Below are positions 36,483-45,018 of a stretch of DNA of 64,000 bases, in pieces. The stretch is from Actinomadura roseirufa. GTDB taxonomy: Bacteria; Actinomycetota; Actinomycetes; Streptosporangiales; Streptosporangiaceae. Each line of letters opens with the position of its first letter. Positions within the stretch are counted from its first letter, which is position 1. The translations under genes were made by a program, and so were the position numbers. The stretch lies in contig NZ_CAACVB010000001.1 in NCBI RefSeq assembly GCF_900659635.1, positions 62,001 through 126,000 on the forward strand, written 5' to 3'. The notes under the pieces were generated by a model. The model searched no databases, was not told where the DNA came from, and saw only the letters and a list, made by a program, of their open reading frames with translations.

Positions 36483-37624
36483 GCCTCCACCTCCACCCAC
36501 GTACCGGAGGCCGCCGAAGCCGTGACGGCGTCCATCACCATCACCGCGCGAGCTCCGTCCTCAAAGGTAGGCAGCCCGTCGGGCGGAGCGCCACCGGCCG
36601 ACTCGAGCGCGGTGATCTGGGCGTAGGTGTCGGCGACCAGCAGGTCCAGGGCATCTTGGAAGCCCTGCGGATGACCGGCCGGCACGGTCACGATCCGGCC
36701 CGGGCCGCGGGCGTCGCGGTCCGCCCGGGGCCACAACCGGCGATCGGCCCCGCGGGTGGCCCACCACAGCGAGCCCGGCATATCGAGTTCGAAGCGCGTC
36801 GTCGCGCGCGAGCCCGACACCTCCAGACGCAGATCGTTCTTGTGGCCGGGCGCGGCCTGGCTCAGCGCCGCGACCCCGGTCGCCCCGCCGCGGGTCTGGA
36901 AGATCACGGCCAGCTGGTCGTGGGTGGCGTCATGGTCGTCCGCCGCGCGCTCCACCGTGACGTCGCCGCGGGCCAGGACCCGGGTGATCCTTTCCCCGGT
37001 GACGAACTCGGCCAGATCGCACCAGTGGGTGCCGATGTCCCCGAACACCCGGGCGGAGCCGCCGAGGGCGGGGTTCAGGCGCCAGTCGGTGTCGTCCGGC
37101 TCGGCGAGCCAGTCCTGAAGGTAACCGCCGTGGATCAGGTTGACCCTTCCCAGCGAGCCGGCGGCGATCCGGGCCCGGGCCTCGAAGACCGCCGGGTTGT
37201 AGCGATAGACGAACGCCACCGTGCCCACCAGTCCGCGCGCCGCGGCGAGATCGCGCATCCGGCGCGCCGCGTCGGCGCCGGTCGCGAGGGGCTTCTCGCA
37301 GACCACGTGCTTGCCGGCCGCCAACGCGGCCGTCACCAGCGGCTCGTGAAGATGGTTGGGGACGCAGACGTGCACCACGTCGACGTCCTCGCTCCCGATC
37401 ACGGCCTCGGCGTCCGTGCTCGCGTGCTCGGCGCCCAGTTCCAGCGCCGCCGCGCGTGACCGCTCGGGCGAGGAGGCCGTCACCGTGACCAGTTTCGCTC
37501 CGGCCCGGCGCACCGCCGCGGCGTGCACCCGGGCCATGAAGCCGGCACCGAGTATGCCGACGCGCAGGTCGGCCGCCGTGCGAGCGGCCGCCGGGGCCGC
37601 CGGGGAGTCTGTGATGGAGGTCAT
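36479..37624 (-). CDS. Gfo/Idh/MocA family oxidoreductase
   Basis: 381 residues from ATG 37624; a TTG 36 bases upstream lies in the operator arm and is not used. Rossmann motif VGILGAGFMARVHAAAV, cofactor/sugar motif CEKPLATG and catalytic region VFGDIGTHWCDLAEF with the expected Asp and His. NAD(P)-dependent oxidation of a sugar or inositol. First gene of the leftward operon and divergent from the ROK regulator. Its stop overlaps the isomerase GTG. Both partners are common in glucoside-3-dehydrogenase-like pathways, but the substrate is unknown. Confidence 0.91.
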   Translation of the reverse strand: MTSITDSPAAPAAARTAADLRVGILGAGFMARVHAAAVRRAGAKLVTVTASSPERSRAAALELGAEHASTDAEAVIGSEDVDVVHVCVPNHLHEPLVTAALAAGKHVVCEKPLATGADAARRMRDLAAARGLVGTVAFVYRYNPAVFEARARIAAGSLGRVNLIHGGYLQDWLAEPDDTDWRLNPALGGSARVFGDIGTHWCDLAEFVTGERITRVLARGDVTVERAADDHDATHDQLAVIFQTRGGATGVAALSQAAPGHKNDLRLEVSGSRATTRFELDMPGSLWWATRGADRRLWPRADRDARGPGRIVTVPAGHPQGFQDALDLLVADTYAQITALESAGGAPPDGLPTFEDGARAVMVMDAVTASAASGTWVEVEA

Positions 37625-37643
37625 AGCGGGAACACTGGCAGCT

Positions 37644-37688
37644 TTTATGTCGATCGTCAAGCAAAAAGATGGTCTGTATCGCCATAAA
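37644..37688. promoter_or_regulatory. Inverted-repeat operator between the ROK gene and its target operon
   Basis: TTTATGTCGAT (37644-37654) and ATCGCCATAAA (37678-37688) are inverted repeats matching at 10 of 11 positions, with centres 34 bp apart. The AT-rich element sits between the divergent starts at 37624 and 37742 and overlaps the expected promoter area of the leftward operon. ROK repressors bind AT-rich paired half-sites of this type. Confidence 0.6.
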
Positions 37689-37741
37689 GGTGGGTGCCCT
37701 GCTCGCGTAGGATCGCTGTAGTCGGCGAGAGAGGGGCATAA

Positions 37742-38947
37742 GTGAGCGCGCAGGGGCTGCCCGGGACGTTGGTGAGGCCGTCACCGCCGGCCAACGGCGC
37801 CGGCGAGGTACTCGGCATCATCAGGACCCAGGGACCCTGTTCTCGTGCGGCCCTGGTCGATCTCCTCGGCGTGGCGCGCTCCACCGTCGCCCAGCGGCTG
37901 GACCTCCTGCTCCAGCGCGATCTGATCGTCGCCGAGCAGGGCGGCGGCGGAACCAGGGGCCGTCCGACGACCCTGTTCCGCTTCAACCACGCCCGCGGCG
38001 TCGTGCTCGCCGCGGATCTGGGCGTCACCCACGCCGGCGTGGCCGTCACCGACCTGGCCGGCACCGTTCTGGCCGACACGTCCCACGACCTGGAGATCGC
38101 CGCCGGTCCTCGGCACGTCCTGGACTGGCTCGTCCAGCGGTTCACCGAACTGCTGGACCGGATCGGCATGGACCCTTCGCGGGTCTTCGGCGTGGGCGTC
38201 GGCCTGCCCGGCCCGGTCGAGGCCTCCACCGGCACACCGGTCCGGCCGCCGATAATGCCGGGTTGGGACGGGTTCCCCGTCGCCCAGCACCTGGCCGACC
38301 ACTATCGGGTCCCCGTGCTCGTCGACAACGACGTCAACCTGCTGGCCCTGGGCGAACAGCGCATGCACTGGCCCGACAGCGAGCACCTGCTGTGCGTCAA
38401 GGTCGCCACCGGCATCGGCATGGGCATCATCACCGATGGCCGCCTGGCCCGCGGCGCTCAGGGAGCGGCCGGCGACCTCGGTCACGTGCACCTCGCCGAC
38501 AAGCAGGATTACCTGTGCGCCTGCGGGAACCACGGCTGCCTCGAGGCCGTGGCCGGCGGCGCGGCCCTGGCCCGGCGGCTGACCGAACGCGGCCTGCCCG
38601 TTCCCGACGCCCGCCACATCATCGGCCTGGCCAAACAGGGGAACACCGAGGTCGCCGACCTGCTCCGCCAGGCGGGCCGCCTGATCGGCGAGGTCCTGGC
38701 CACCGTGGTCAACGTGCTGAACCCGAGTTTGATCATCATCACCGGTGATCTCGCCCAGGCCCAGGAGCAGCTGCTCACCGGGATCCGCGAAATGATCTAC
38801 AGCCGGTCGCTGCCGCTGGCGACCCGCGACCTGCGCATCGTGGTCAGCTCGACGCCCGGCAGCACCGGAATCGTCGGAGCGGCCGCCATCGTCCTGGACA
38901 GGGTGCTGGCCCCGGCGGCCATCGACAGGTTGGTGTCCACCGGCTGA
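37742..38947 (+). CDS. ROK family transcriptional regulator (NagC/XylR-like)
   Basis: 401 residues, GTG start. N-terminal winged helix (VLGIIRTQGPCSRAALVDLLGVARSTVAQRLDLLLQRDLIVAEQG, about residues 23-67) joined to a ROK sugar-kinase fold: ADLGVTHAGVAVTD phosphate loop, VDNDVN, the LGHVHL histidine pair region and the zinc motif CACGNHGCLEAVA. Such proteins bind a sugar and release DNA. It stands divergently from the Gfo/Idh-isomerase-CUT1 operon with an inverted repeat between them, so it is the probable sugar-responsive repressor of that operon. Confidence 0.93.
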   Translation: MSAQGLPGTLVRPSPPANGAGEVLGIIRTQGPCSRAALVDLLGVARSTVAQRLDLLLQRDLIVAEQGGGGTRGRPTTLFRFNHARGVVLAADLGVTHAGVAVTDLAGTVLADTSHDLEIAAGPRHVLDWLVQRFTELLDRIGMDPSRVFGVGVGLPGPVEASTGTPVRPPIMPGWDGFPVAQHLADHYRVPVLVDNDVNLLALGEQRMHWPDSEHLLCVKVATGIGMGIITDGRLARGAQGAAGDLGHVHLADKQDYLCACGNHGCLEAVAGGAALARRLTERGLPVPDARHIIGLAKQGNTEVADLLRQAGRLIGEVLATVVNVLNPSLIIITGDLAQAQEQLLTGIREMIYSRSLPLATRDLRIVVSSTPGSTGIVGAAAIVLDRVLAPAAIDRLVSTG

Positions 38948-38989
38948 ACCGCCCCGGTCCTCCGGGCGCGCCGTTCGTTCATGATCGTT

Positions 38990-39211
38990 TCAACGCCGCC
39001 CCGCCCGGCGAGGCCGAGACCCCGGCCGTCCGAGGGGGGAGGGGCGGCCGGGGCGGCCCTCAGGCCGGCCGGACCCGAAGGGGTCGTCGCGGGAACCGCT
39101 GTCGGCGGCCGCGTCGGCCGATCCGTGCGACCCCGCCTGGGCCGGGGTCACCGGCGCCACGACGAGGCCGGCCACGGCCACGTTGCCCGGCACGAGGTGT
39201 TCGCGTGCCAT
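38990..39211 (-). CDS. Candidate small secreted Arg/Gly/Pro-rich protein
   Basis: 73 residues. ATG 39211 is preceded by AGGAGAG at the ideal distance. The N-terminus MAREHLVPGNVAVAGLVVAP resembles a short signal peptide with a possible cleavage after PAQA (about residue 26). The rest is low-complexity (DDPFGSGRPEGRPGRPSPLG, ending RPRRAGRR), highly basic at its end. No family recognised. It lies convergent to the ROK gene and divergent from the HEETH protein. The ribosome site and signal-like start favour a real gene; the composition could also arise from GC-rich noise. Confidence 0.4.
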   Translation of the reverse strand: MAREHLVPGNVAVAGLVVAPVTPAQAGSHGSADAAADSGSRDDPFGSGRPEGRPGRPSPLGRPGSRPRRAGRR

Positions 39212-39448
39212 TCGGGCTCTCCTGGGGTGGTGAGGAGAAATGGGGGGATGCCCCAATGATTCGAAATAGTGGACCACCTGCCCGCGGCCGACAATTAATC
39301 GAACTGAAGTGATTTTTCAGTGTGAATCGCGTTTCATTCGAACCCCTGCCCCGGCGGCGCGAAGCGAGATACCGTTCCCGATCAGACACGGGTCGCGCCA
39401 TGTCCGATCAGGTCGCGGCCGGCTCGGCACTACCGAAGCGAGGCTCCC
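39212..39448. other. AT-richer divergent intergenic region with inverted repeat
   Basis: Separates the candidate small secreted protein from the HEETH protein gene. The AT-rich part contains ACTGAA (39303-39308) and TTCAGT (39316-39321) as a perfect 6-bp inverted repeat with 7-base spacer, a possible operator. No -10/-35 pair is convincing. Confidence 0.4.
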
Positions 39449-40408
39449 GTGAAACGCACCGGCCGCCTGACCCTGCTGACCGCCACCGTCGTCCTGTCGC
39501 TGGTACCCGGCCCCTTGGCCGCGGCCTCCCCCGGGCCGAGCGGCCCGGCCGCCGAGGCCGCGAAGGCGGCGAACGCGCCCTTCTGCTACGGAGAACCGTC
39601 GACCCCGGGGGCCGACATCGGCGATCTCAAAGCGCGCTTCGGGGCGTCGAACTGGATGCCGATCCTTCAGGAGATGTACCGGCGGCGCTGGCCCAGCGGG
39701 GAAAAGCTGGCCGCCGCACAGGCGAGCGACAAATACTGGACCCAGTTCGTGAACACGCGGAGCTTCGAGGCTTTCGCCGAGTCGATGATGGTGGCGATCC
39801 ACGAAGAGACCCACATGTGGGACCTGGATCCGTCCCGGACTCAGTGGGACGTGCACATCGCATCCTGGATCAACGCTTCACAGCAGGCGGCCAAGGTGCC
39901 GCTGCGCGGCGGTTTCGCCCGCCGGGAGATCCTTCCGCTGATCAACGACAAGCTGAGCGACAGCATGGACGGCATCTATCTGCGGGACTCCCAGCAGGGC
40001 GCCTACCGATTGCAGGGCGTGCTGGCGGAGCTGAACGCGGGTCTGATGGGGCTGCCCGCGGCCCTGGCGGTACAGGAGTACATCAAGGGGGTCGGCGCCA
40101 GCAATGCCCGGGACATCGCGGCCACCAATCTCCGCTATCTGCTGCTCTACTTGCGCGTGGCCAAGGACAAGCACCCCGACTACTGGGCCCAGATCAAGAA
40201 CGAGCCGAAACTGCGCGAGCTCGTCCTCATCCAGTTTCTCCGCACCGCTTACTGGCTGGACAAGTCCGCGCCCTACACCGGCAAGCTCGGCGGCCCCGAC
40301 GCCGACCGGATCACCGCGGCGAACTACTCCGCGGCGAACATCGCCATCGTCGAGGAGTTCACCGGCGCCACCGTTCGCCGCGACGCCGACAAGCACTGCA
40401 CCACCTGA
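39449..40408 (+). CDS. Secreted protein with HEETH putative zinc-metallopeptidase motif
   Basis: 319 residues. A signal peptide (MKRTGRLTLLTATVVLSLVPGPLAAA) directs export. The mature part is mostly alpha-helical, without recognised domain. The stretch MVAIHEETHMWDL contains H118-E119-x-x-H122, the zinc-protease motif, and a conserved-looking Glu in VLAELNAGL (E194) about 72 residues later could be the third ligand of a gluzincin. Two cysteines (C46 and the third residue from the C-terminus) could form a disulfide in the secreted protein. It stands alone; the convergent DUF35 gene ends 28 bases after it. Peptidase activity is an inference from the motif only. Confidence 0.85.
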   Translation: MKRTGRLTLLTATVVLSLVPGPLAAASPGPSGPAAEAAKAANAPFCYGEPSTPGADIGDLKARFGASNWMPILQEMYRRRWPSGEKLAAAQASDKYWTQFVNTRSFEAFAESMMVAIHEETHMWDLDPSRTQWDVHIASWINASQQAAKVPLRGGFARREILPLINDKLSDSMDGIYLRDSQQGAYRLQGVLAELNAGLMGLPAALAVQEYIKGVGASNARDIAATNLRYLLLYLRVAKDKHPDYWAQIKNEPKLRELVLIQFLRTAYWLDKSAPYTGKLGGPDADRITAANYSAANIAIVEEFTGATVRRDADKHCTT

Positions 40409-40436
40409 CATGGACGATGCGGCGGCGTCGCCGTCT

Positions 40437-40856
40437 CTATAGGCGGGGACGGAAGCGGTAGAGGCGTGCGCGGACGTTGTCGTCCGCCTCGGGGGCGGTG
40501 TCCTCCGGAGGGTCGAAGAGCAGGGTCACGGGCTGGCCGATGTGGACGTCGGCAGGGTCGCACTCGATGATGTTGGTCAGGATCCTGGGGCCTTCGGCCA
40601 GCTCGACATAGGCCACGACGTACGGAGTCAGGTCGCGGTACTCGCCTCTGGCCTTGCGCACCACCGTGTAGGAGTAGACGGTGGCCTCACCCGACGCCGT
40701 GAACCGCGTGATGTCGCGGCCCCCGCAGTCCGGGCAGAACGGCCGGGGGTACCAGATCACGGTCGCGCAGGGCGTGCAGCGGGAGAGCAGAAGCCGTCCC
40801 TCGGCGGCGGCGGCCCAGAAGATCTCGTCCGCGCCGGGCGGCCGCGGTCCGCTCAT
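40437..40856 (-). CDS. Zn-ribbon and OB-fold (DUF35) protein
   Basis: 139 residues; ATG 40856 overlaps the thiolase stop (ATGA). A rubredoxin-like zinc ribbon (C27-x2-C30 ... C41-x2-C44: RCTPCATVIWYPRPFCPDC) is followed by an OB-fold (ATVYSYTVVRKARGEY, PYVVAYVELAEGPRILTNI). DUF35 proteins work as partners of thiolase-like enzymes; in steroid side-chain breakdown the ChsH2 DUF35 domain joins Ltp2 to form a retro-aldolase. The gene order here, directly after a thiolase-like gene lacking the nucleophile Cys, fits that model. Confidence 0.92.
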   Translation of the reverse strand: MSGPRPPGADEIFWAAAAEGRLLLSRCTPCATVIWYPRPFCPDCGGRDITRFTASGEATVYSYTVVRKARGEYRDLTPYVVAYVELAEGPRILTNIIECDPADVHIGQPVTLLFDPPEDTAPEADDNVRARLYRFRPRL

Positions 40857-42019
40857 GCGTCCTCCCGTCCAAGGATCAGGGTGGCCGCGGAGCCGCGGGT
40901 GGCCAGCCGGCCGCCCGAGCCGTGCACCACCGCCAGGCGGCAGTCGGGAACCTGAACCTCCGGCGCGGCCTCGCCGCGCAGCTGGCGGACCGCCTCGATC
41001 ATCCGGACCATCCCTCCCCGGTTGTCGGGCTGGTTGTTGCACAGCCCGCCGCCGTCGGTGTTCATGGGCAGCCGGCCGTGCGGGGCGACCAGCGCGCCGT
41101 CCTGGACGAACCGGCCGCCTTCGCCCTTCTCACAGAAGCCGAGATCCTCCAAGGCCATCAGGGCGGTGATGGTGAAGGAGTCGTAGATGGACGCGTAGTC
41201 GATGTCGGCGGGGGTCACGCCCGCCTCGGCGAAGGCCGCCGGGCCGGACTGGACCGCCGCGGTATGGATCAGGTCGGGACGGCCGTTGGCGGTGCCCTTG
41301 GCCGCCTCGCCGTGACCGAGGATCGCGACGGAGCGGCGCGGGAGCCGCCGGGCCACCTCCGCGGCGGCCACCACCACGGCGCCGCCGCCGTCGGTCATGA
41401 CGCAGCAGTCCAGCCGGTGCAGCGGGTCGCTGATCATCGGTGAGGAGACCACGTCCTCGACGGTGACGGGCGTGCGCAGGAACGCGTTCGGGTTGTGCTG
41501 GGCGTGCAGCGACGCGGCCACCTTGATCTCGGCGAGCTGCCGCCCGGTGGTCCCGAACTCGTGCATGTGCCGCATGGCGGCGAGCGCGTAGTTGTGGACG
41601 GTGTCGGTGATCCCCCACCGCGTCTCGTACGGGGTCTCCGGCGCCCCCGACAGGTCCGGTCCCGAGGCGCGCCGCAGGCTGCGCGGGCGCCCGCCCATGA
41701 CGCACAGCGCGACCCGGCACTTGCCCGTCGCGATCGCGGCGACGGCGTGCCCGACGTGCGACGGGTACGACGCGCCGCCGGTCTCGGTCGTGTCGAGGTA
41801 CCGGCAGCTCAGTCCCAGGTACTCCGCCATCGACAGCGGTCCGACCCCCGGGGCGTCGGAGTCGCAGAAGTACGCGTCGACGTCCGCCGGTGACAGGCCC
41901 GCGTCGGCCAGCGCCCCGAAGGCCGCCTCGGCGTGGATCTCCGCCACCGACAGGTCGGGGATGTCGCGGCGGGGGTGCTCCCAGGCGCCGACGACGAACG
42001 CCGCGCCGCGGACGGTCAT
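40853..42019 (-). CDS. Thiolase-like lipid-transfer/aldolase family protein (SCP2-thiolase fold, Ltp-type)
   Basis: 388 residues from ATG 42019, overlapping the preceding hydrolase stop. Thiolase fold with C-terminal landmarks DYASIYDSFTITALMALEDLGFCEKGEGG, MNTDGGGLCNNQPDNRGG and VVHGSGG. The position of the classical nucleophile Cys reads TETGGASYPSHVGHA, so ordinary thiolysis is unlikely. Ltp2-type proteins with this change cleave beta-hydroxyacyl-CoAs by retro-aldol chemistry together with a DUF35 protein, encoded next here. The acyl-CoA substrate is unknown but probably comes from the rest of this island. Confidence 0.91.
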   Translation of the reverse strand: MTVRGAAFVVGAWEHPRRDIPDLSVAEIHAEAAFGALADAGLSPADVDAYFCDSDAPGVGPLSMAEYLGLSCRYLDTTETGGASYPSHVGHAVAAIATGKCRVALCVMGGRPRSLRRASGPDLSGAPETPYETRWGITDTVHNYALAAMRHMHEFGTTGRQLAEIKVAASLHAQHNPNAFLRTPVTVEDVVSSPMISDPLHRLDCCVMTDGGGAVVVAAAEVARRLPRRSVAILGHGEAAKGTANGRPDLIHTAAVQSGPAAFAEAGVTPADIDYASIYDSFTITALMALEDLGFCEKGEGGRFVQDGALVAPHGRLPMNTDGGGLCNNQPDNRGGMVRMIEAVRQLRGEAAPEVQVPDCRLAVVHGSGGRLATRGSAATLILGREDA

Positions 42020-42834
42020 GACGCGATCCCGTCGAGCTCGCCGAAGTCCTTCACCCAGCGCTCGAACCGCGGGGCGAAGTCGGGGATCTCCTCTATCGGG
42101 TAGTGCCCGACGTCGGGCATCAGCTCGAAGACGGCGTGCGGGATGAGATCGGCGATGCGGCGGACCCGGCTCGGGGGGACGAAGAAGTCCTCCTCGCCGG
42201 TGAGGATCCGCACCGGGCAGGTGATGGCGGCGAGGGAGCCGCGGATGTCGTGGGTGAGCGCGCCGTGGATGTCGCTGACGGTGATGTGCCAGTCCTCGCG
42301 GCAGTGCATCTGCGCGATCATCTCGGCCCGCTCGGCCGGGACCGACCGGCCGCACGCCTCGATCGTGCCGAAGTAGGTGCGGTCGCGCATGCTCGGCGAT
42401 CCGGAGTCCTCCAGGAGCGGGGGCGGCGGCGGCCCGCCGTCGCCGCCGAGCACCCCGGACGGGTCGAGTGCGATGACGCCGGACAGGTCGCCGGGCATCT
42501 TCGTGGCGACGTCCAGCGCGATGCTGCCGCCGATCGAGCAGCCCAGCAGATAGGGGCGTTCCACTCGCAGAGCGGCGATCAGGCGCATGCACCAGTCGGC
42601 GTACCAGGACAGGTCGCCGACCGGCCCGCCGGGCGCGGGTTCGGAGCGGCCGTGCCCGGGGAGGTCGGCCACGATCACCTCGAAGCCCAGGGCGGCCAGC
42701 CCGGGCGCGACGTCCCGGTACTGCACGCCGCTCTGCCCGGCGGTGTGCACGCACAGGACGGGCGGACGACCGCCCGGCCAGGTCTCGACGAACGCGAGCC
42801 CGCCGTCGAGTTCCAGGTAGTGGGCGTTATGCAC
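42016..42834 (-). CDS. Alpha/beta hydrolase
   Basis: 272 residues. GTG 42834 follows GGAGG and overlaps the end of the preceding gene by 8 bases; longer readings run into that gene. Fold landmarks: VLCVHTAGQSGVQYRDVAPGLAALGFEVIVADLPGHGRSEPAP, nucleophile Ser in LGCSIGGSIA, acid Asp in LTGEEDFFVPPS and His in PDVGHYPIEE. Likely an esterase, C-C hydrolase or lactonase working in the cytoplasm on an island intermediate. Coupled to the thiolase-like gene by ATGA. Confidence 0.9.
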   Translation of the reverse strand: MHNAHYLELDGGLAFVETWPGGRPPVLCVHTAGQSGVQYRDVAPGLAALGFEVIVADLPGHGRSEPAPGGPVGDLSWYADWCMRLIAALRVERPYLLGCSIGGSIALDVATKMPGDLSGVIALDPSGVLGGDGGPPPPPLLEDSGSPSMRDRTYFGTIEACGRSVPAERAEMIAQMHCREDWHITVSDIHGALTHDIRGSLAAITCPVRILTGEEDFFVPPSRVRRIADLIPHAVFELMPDVGHYPIEEIPDFAPRFERWVKDFGELDGIAS

Positions 42835-43606
42835 CGGTCGCCTCCAGGGTCGCCCCGTGCGCCAGCGCGCGGGCATGGTCGATCATGATCATGACCGCCT
42901 TGATCATGCGCAGATACTGGTAGCCGCTGCCGCGGGCGCGGAACCGGCCCTCGCTGGTGCGGCGGATGAAGTCGTTGGAGCCGGCGGCGAGCAGCTCGAC
43001 CCACGCGAGGTCGGTGCCCTCGATCGTGAACAGCGCGCCGTCGAGGGACTTGCGCGCCACGTCGATCACCGCGCCGCGGTAGATCCGGAAGTGCGCCTGC
43101 CGGTCCTCGGCGGCGAAGGCGATCGCGCCGTCGAAGCCGCGGGTGGCGCGGGCGAAGCGGGCGTCGCCGTCCAGCCGCTCGCGCAGCCTCCCGCCCCAGC
43201 GCACCGACGCGAAGTCGGCGGCCTCCCATTCCGCGGCCGCGTCCGGGCTCAGCGTGACGGGAGCGTTCCACGCGACCGACGACCGGGCCCGCACGTGGTC
43301 GCGGTCGTCCACCACGCGCACCGACTGGTGGATCGTCGCGCGTCCCGGGCCCGCGCCCGGCACCCGCCTGGTGACGGTGGCCTCCAGCCGCACCGCCGTC
43401 GCGCCGGGGCCGTCGCCGCCCGGCGGCGGAGCCTGCCGGTCCCAGCGCAACGACACCAGCTCCGCGCCCGGGGCGGGGCGCACCTGTTCCAGCAGCTCCA
43501 GAAGGACCGGCAGCTCACCGGAGAACGGCATGGCGTCGCGGGTCTCCGCGACATGAGGCGCACTGCGCGAGCGCGTGCCCACGACCGGCGCGACCTCCTC
43601 GGACAT
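42827..43606 (-). CDS. Uncharacterised SCP2-like protein
   Basis: 259 residues from ATG 43606 with AAGGGGA upstream; an in-frame ATG at 43693, overlapping the M20 stop as ATGA, would add 29 poorly structured residues. Residues about 30-140 form a mixed alpha/beta region (LELLEQVRPAPGAELVSLRWDRQ; TIHQSVRVVDDRDHVRARSSVAW), and the C-terminal half (FDGAIAFAAEDRQAHFRIYRGAVIDVA...FTIEGTDLAWVELLAAGSNDFIRRTS) resembles SCP2 sterol-carrier domains that hold lipids or acyl-CoA. Function is unknown; it may present a hydrophobic or CoA-bound intermediate to its neighbours. Confidence 0.82.
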   Translation of the reverse strand: MSEEVAPVVGTRSRSAPHVAETRDAMPFSGELPVLLELLEQVRPAPGAELVSLRWDRQAPPPGGDGPGATAVRLEATVTRRVPGAGPGRATIHQSVRVVDDRDHVRARSSVAWNAPVTLSPDAAAEWEAADFASVRWGGRLRERLDGDARFARATRGFDGAIAFAAEDRQAHFRIYRGAVIDVARKSLDGALFTIEGTDLAWVELLAAGSNDFIRRTSEGRFRARGSGYQYLRMIKAVMIMIDHARALAHGATLEATGA

Positions 43607-43689
43607 CGGGTCCCCTTCCATGGTCGGGGTCGGGTTCGGGACGGCGCCGGGGCGGGCCGTCAGGCCGTCCTCGGCGGACGTGCGCCCGT

Positions 43690-45018
43690 TCATCGGGCGA
43701 AGAGGTGTTCGAGCACGTCGACGCCGAAGTGCAGGCTCTCGACCGGGAACCGCTCGTCGACGCCGTGGAACATGGCGGGGAAGTCGAATCCGTCCGGCAG
43801 CAGCATCGGCGTGAAGCCGTAGGTGGGGACGCCGAGCTCGGCGAACCACTTGTTGTCCGTGCCGCCGCTGAACACGAACGGCGCCACCCGGCAGCCGGGG
43901 GCGACCGCGGTCAGCGACCCGGCGAGGTGGTCGAACCACGTTCCGGCGTGGTCGGACACCACCGCCGGGCTGCGTCGCAGCAGCTCGGCGGCGGCCCGCC
44001 CGGACAGAGACCGCTCGATCATCTCGTGCAGGGCGTCCTCGTGACCGGGAACGTAGCGGCAGTCCACGCGGGCCCACGCCTCCGAGGGGATGACGTTCTC
44101 CTTGTATCCCCCGCCGACGCGCGTGACGTTGACCGTGTTCCGCGCGCCCGCCGCCAGCATCGGGGCGAACGGGCCCGTGGACGTCGCGAGCACCTCGTAC
44201 ACCTCGTCCGGTCCGGTCAGGGTCCGGCCGGACACGCTCTCGGCGAGGGTCCGCATCGGGTCGAGCACGGCCGGGACGGGCGGCGCCGACAGCAGGCCGC
44301 GCACGATCTCGGCCAGCCCGGCGATCGGGTTGTCCCGCGCCACCATGCTCCCGTGACCGGCGACGCCGGTCCGGCGTATCTCGTACCAGCGCAGTCCCTT
44401 GTCGGCCACCGAGATCGCGAACGTGGGCGTGCCGTCGGCCGAGGGGACGTTGAAGCCGCCGACCTCGCCGAGGGCCACCGCGCAGCCCTCGAACAGGTCG
44501 CGATGCTCGTGCACCAGGAACGCCGCGCCCTCGCGCCCGCCCGTCTCCTCGTCGGCGACGAAGGCGAGGACGAGGTCGCGCCGCGGCCGCCGCCCGGAGG
44601 CCAGCAGCCGATCCAGCGCCGCGAGCGTCATGGCGACGGCGTTCTTCATGTCGACCGCGCCCCGGCCCCAGACGCAGCCGTCGCTGATGTCGCCGCTGTG
44701 AGGGTGCTTCGACCACAGCTCCGGCTCGGCGGGGACGGTGTCGAGGTGCCCTTGAATCAGCAGTGCGGGCGCCGACGGGTCGTCACCGGGCACCCGCGCC
44801 ACCACGTTGCCGCGCCCCTGGGCGGCCTCCAGCACGACCGGCTCGACACCCGTCCGCGCCAGGCACTCGGCCACGTACTCGGCGGCCTCGCGCTCGTTCC
44901 CGCCGGGGTTGCCGGTATCGAACCTGATCAGGTCGCTGCAGATCCGCTCGACCGGCGGGAGCACGCCGCCCGGCCGCGCGGCCGCCGTGGTGCCGGCCGG
45001 GGCGCCGTCCGCGCTCAT
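43690..45018 (-). CDS. M20 family metallohydrolase (ArgE/DapE-like), gene 1
   Basis: 442 residues, ATG 45018 overlapping the stop of the other M20 gene. Metal-site motifs: IQGHLDTVPAEPEL (His, Asp), WGRGAVDMKNAVAMTLAA (bridging Asp), VADEETGGREGAAFL (catalytic Glu-Glu) and a C-terminal FSGGTDNKWFAELGVPTYGFTP ending in the FHGVDERFPVESLHFGV His ligand. M20 enzymes hydrolyse N-acyl or N-carbamoyl amino acids and dipeptides. With the imidazolone-type enzymes opposite, an N-formimino-, N-formyl- or N-carbamoyl-amino acid is an attractive but unproven substrate. Confidence 0.93.
   Translation of the reverse strand: MSADGAPAGTTAAARPGGVLPPVERICSDLIRFDTGNPGGNEREAAEYVAECLARTGVEPVVLEAAQGRGNVVARVPGDDPSAPALLIQGHLDTVPAEPELWSKHPHSGDISDGCVWGRGAVDMKNAVAMTLAALDRLLASGRRPRRDLVLAFVADEETGGREGAAFLVHEHRDLFEGCAVALGEVGGFNVPSADGTPTFAISVADKGLRWYEIRRTGVAGHGSMVARDNPIAGLAEIVRGLLSAPPVPAVLDPMRTLAESVSGRTLTGPDEVYEVLATSTGPFAPMLAAGARNTVNVTRVGGGYKENVIPSEAWARVDCRYVPGHEDALHEMIERSLSGRAAAELLRRSPAVVSDHAGTWFDHLAGSLTAVAPGCRVAPFVFSGGTDNKWFAELGVPTYGFTPMLLPDGFDFPAMFHGVDERFPVESLHFGVDVLEHLFAR

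Noticed and set aside
37655-37665. TTGACG-type hexamer on the minus strand as a -35 box for the Gfo/Idh operon.
   Set aside because: No acceptable -10 hexamer lies 16-18 bases downstream, so it was not annotated as a promoter.
38948-39448. Plus-strand frames between the ROK gene and the HEETH gene.
   Set aside because: They have no ribosome sites and overlap the better supported minus-strand small ORF or the AT-rich promoter region.
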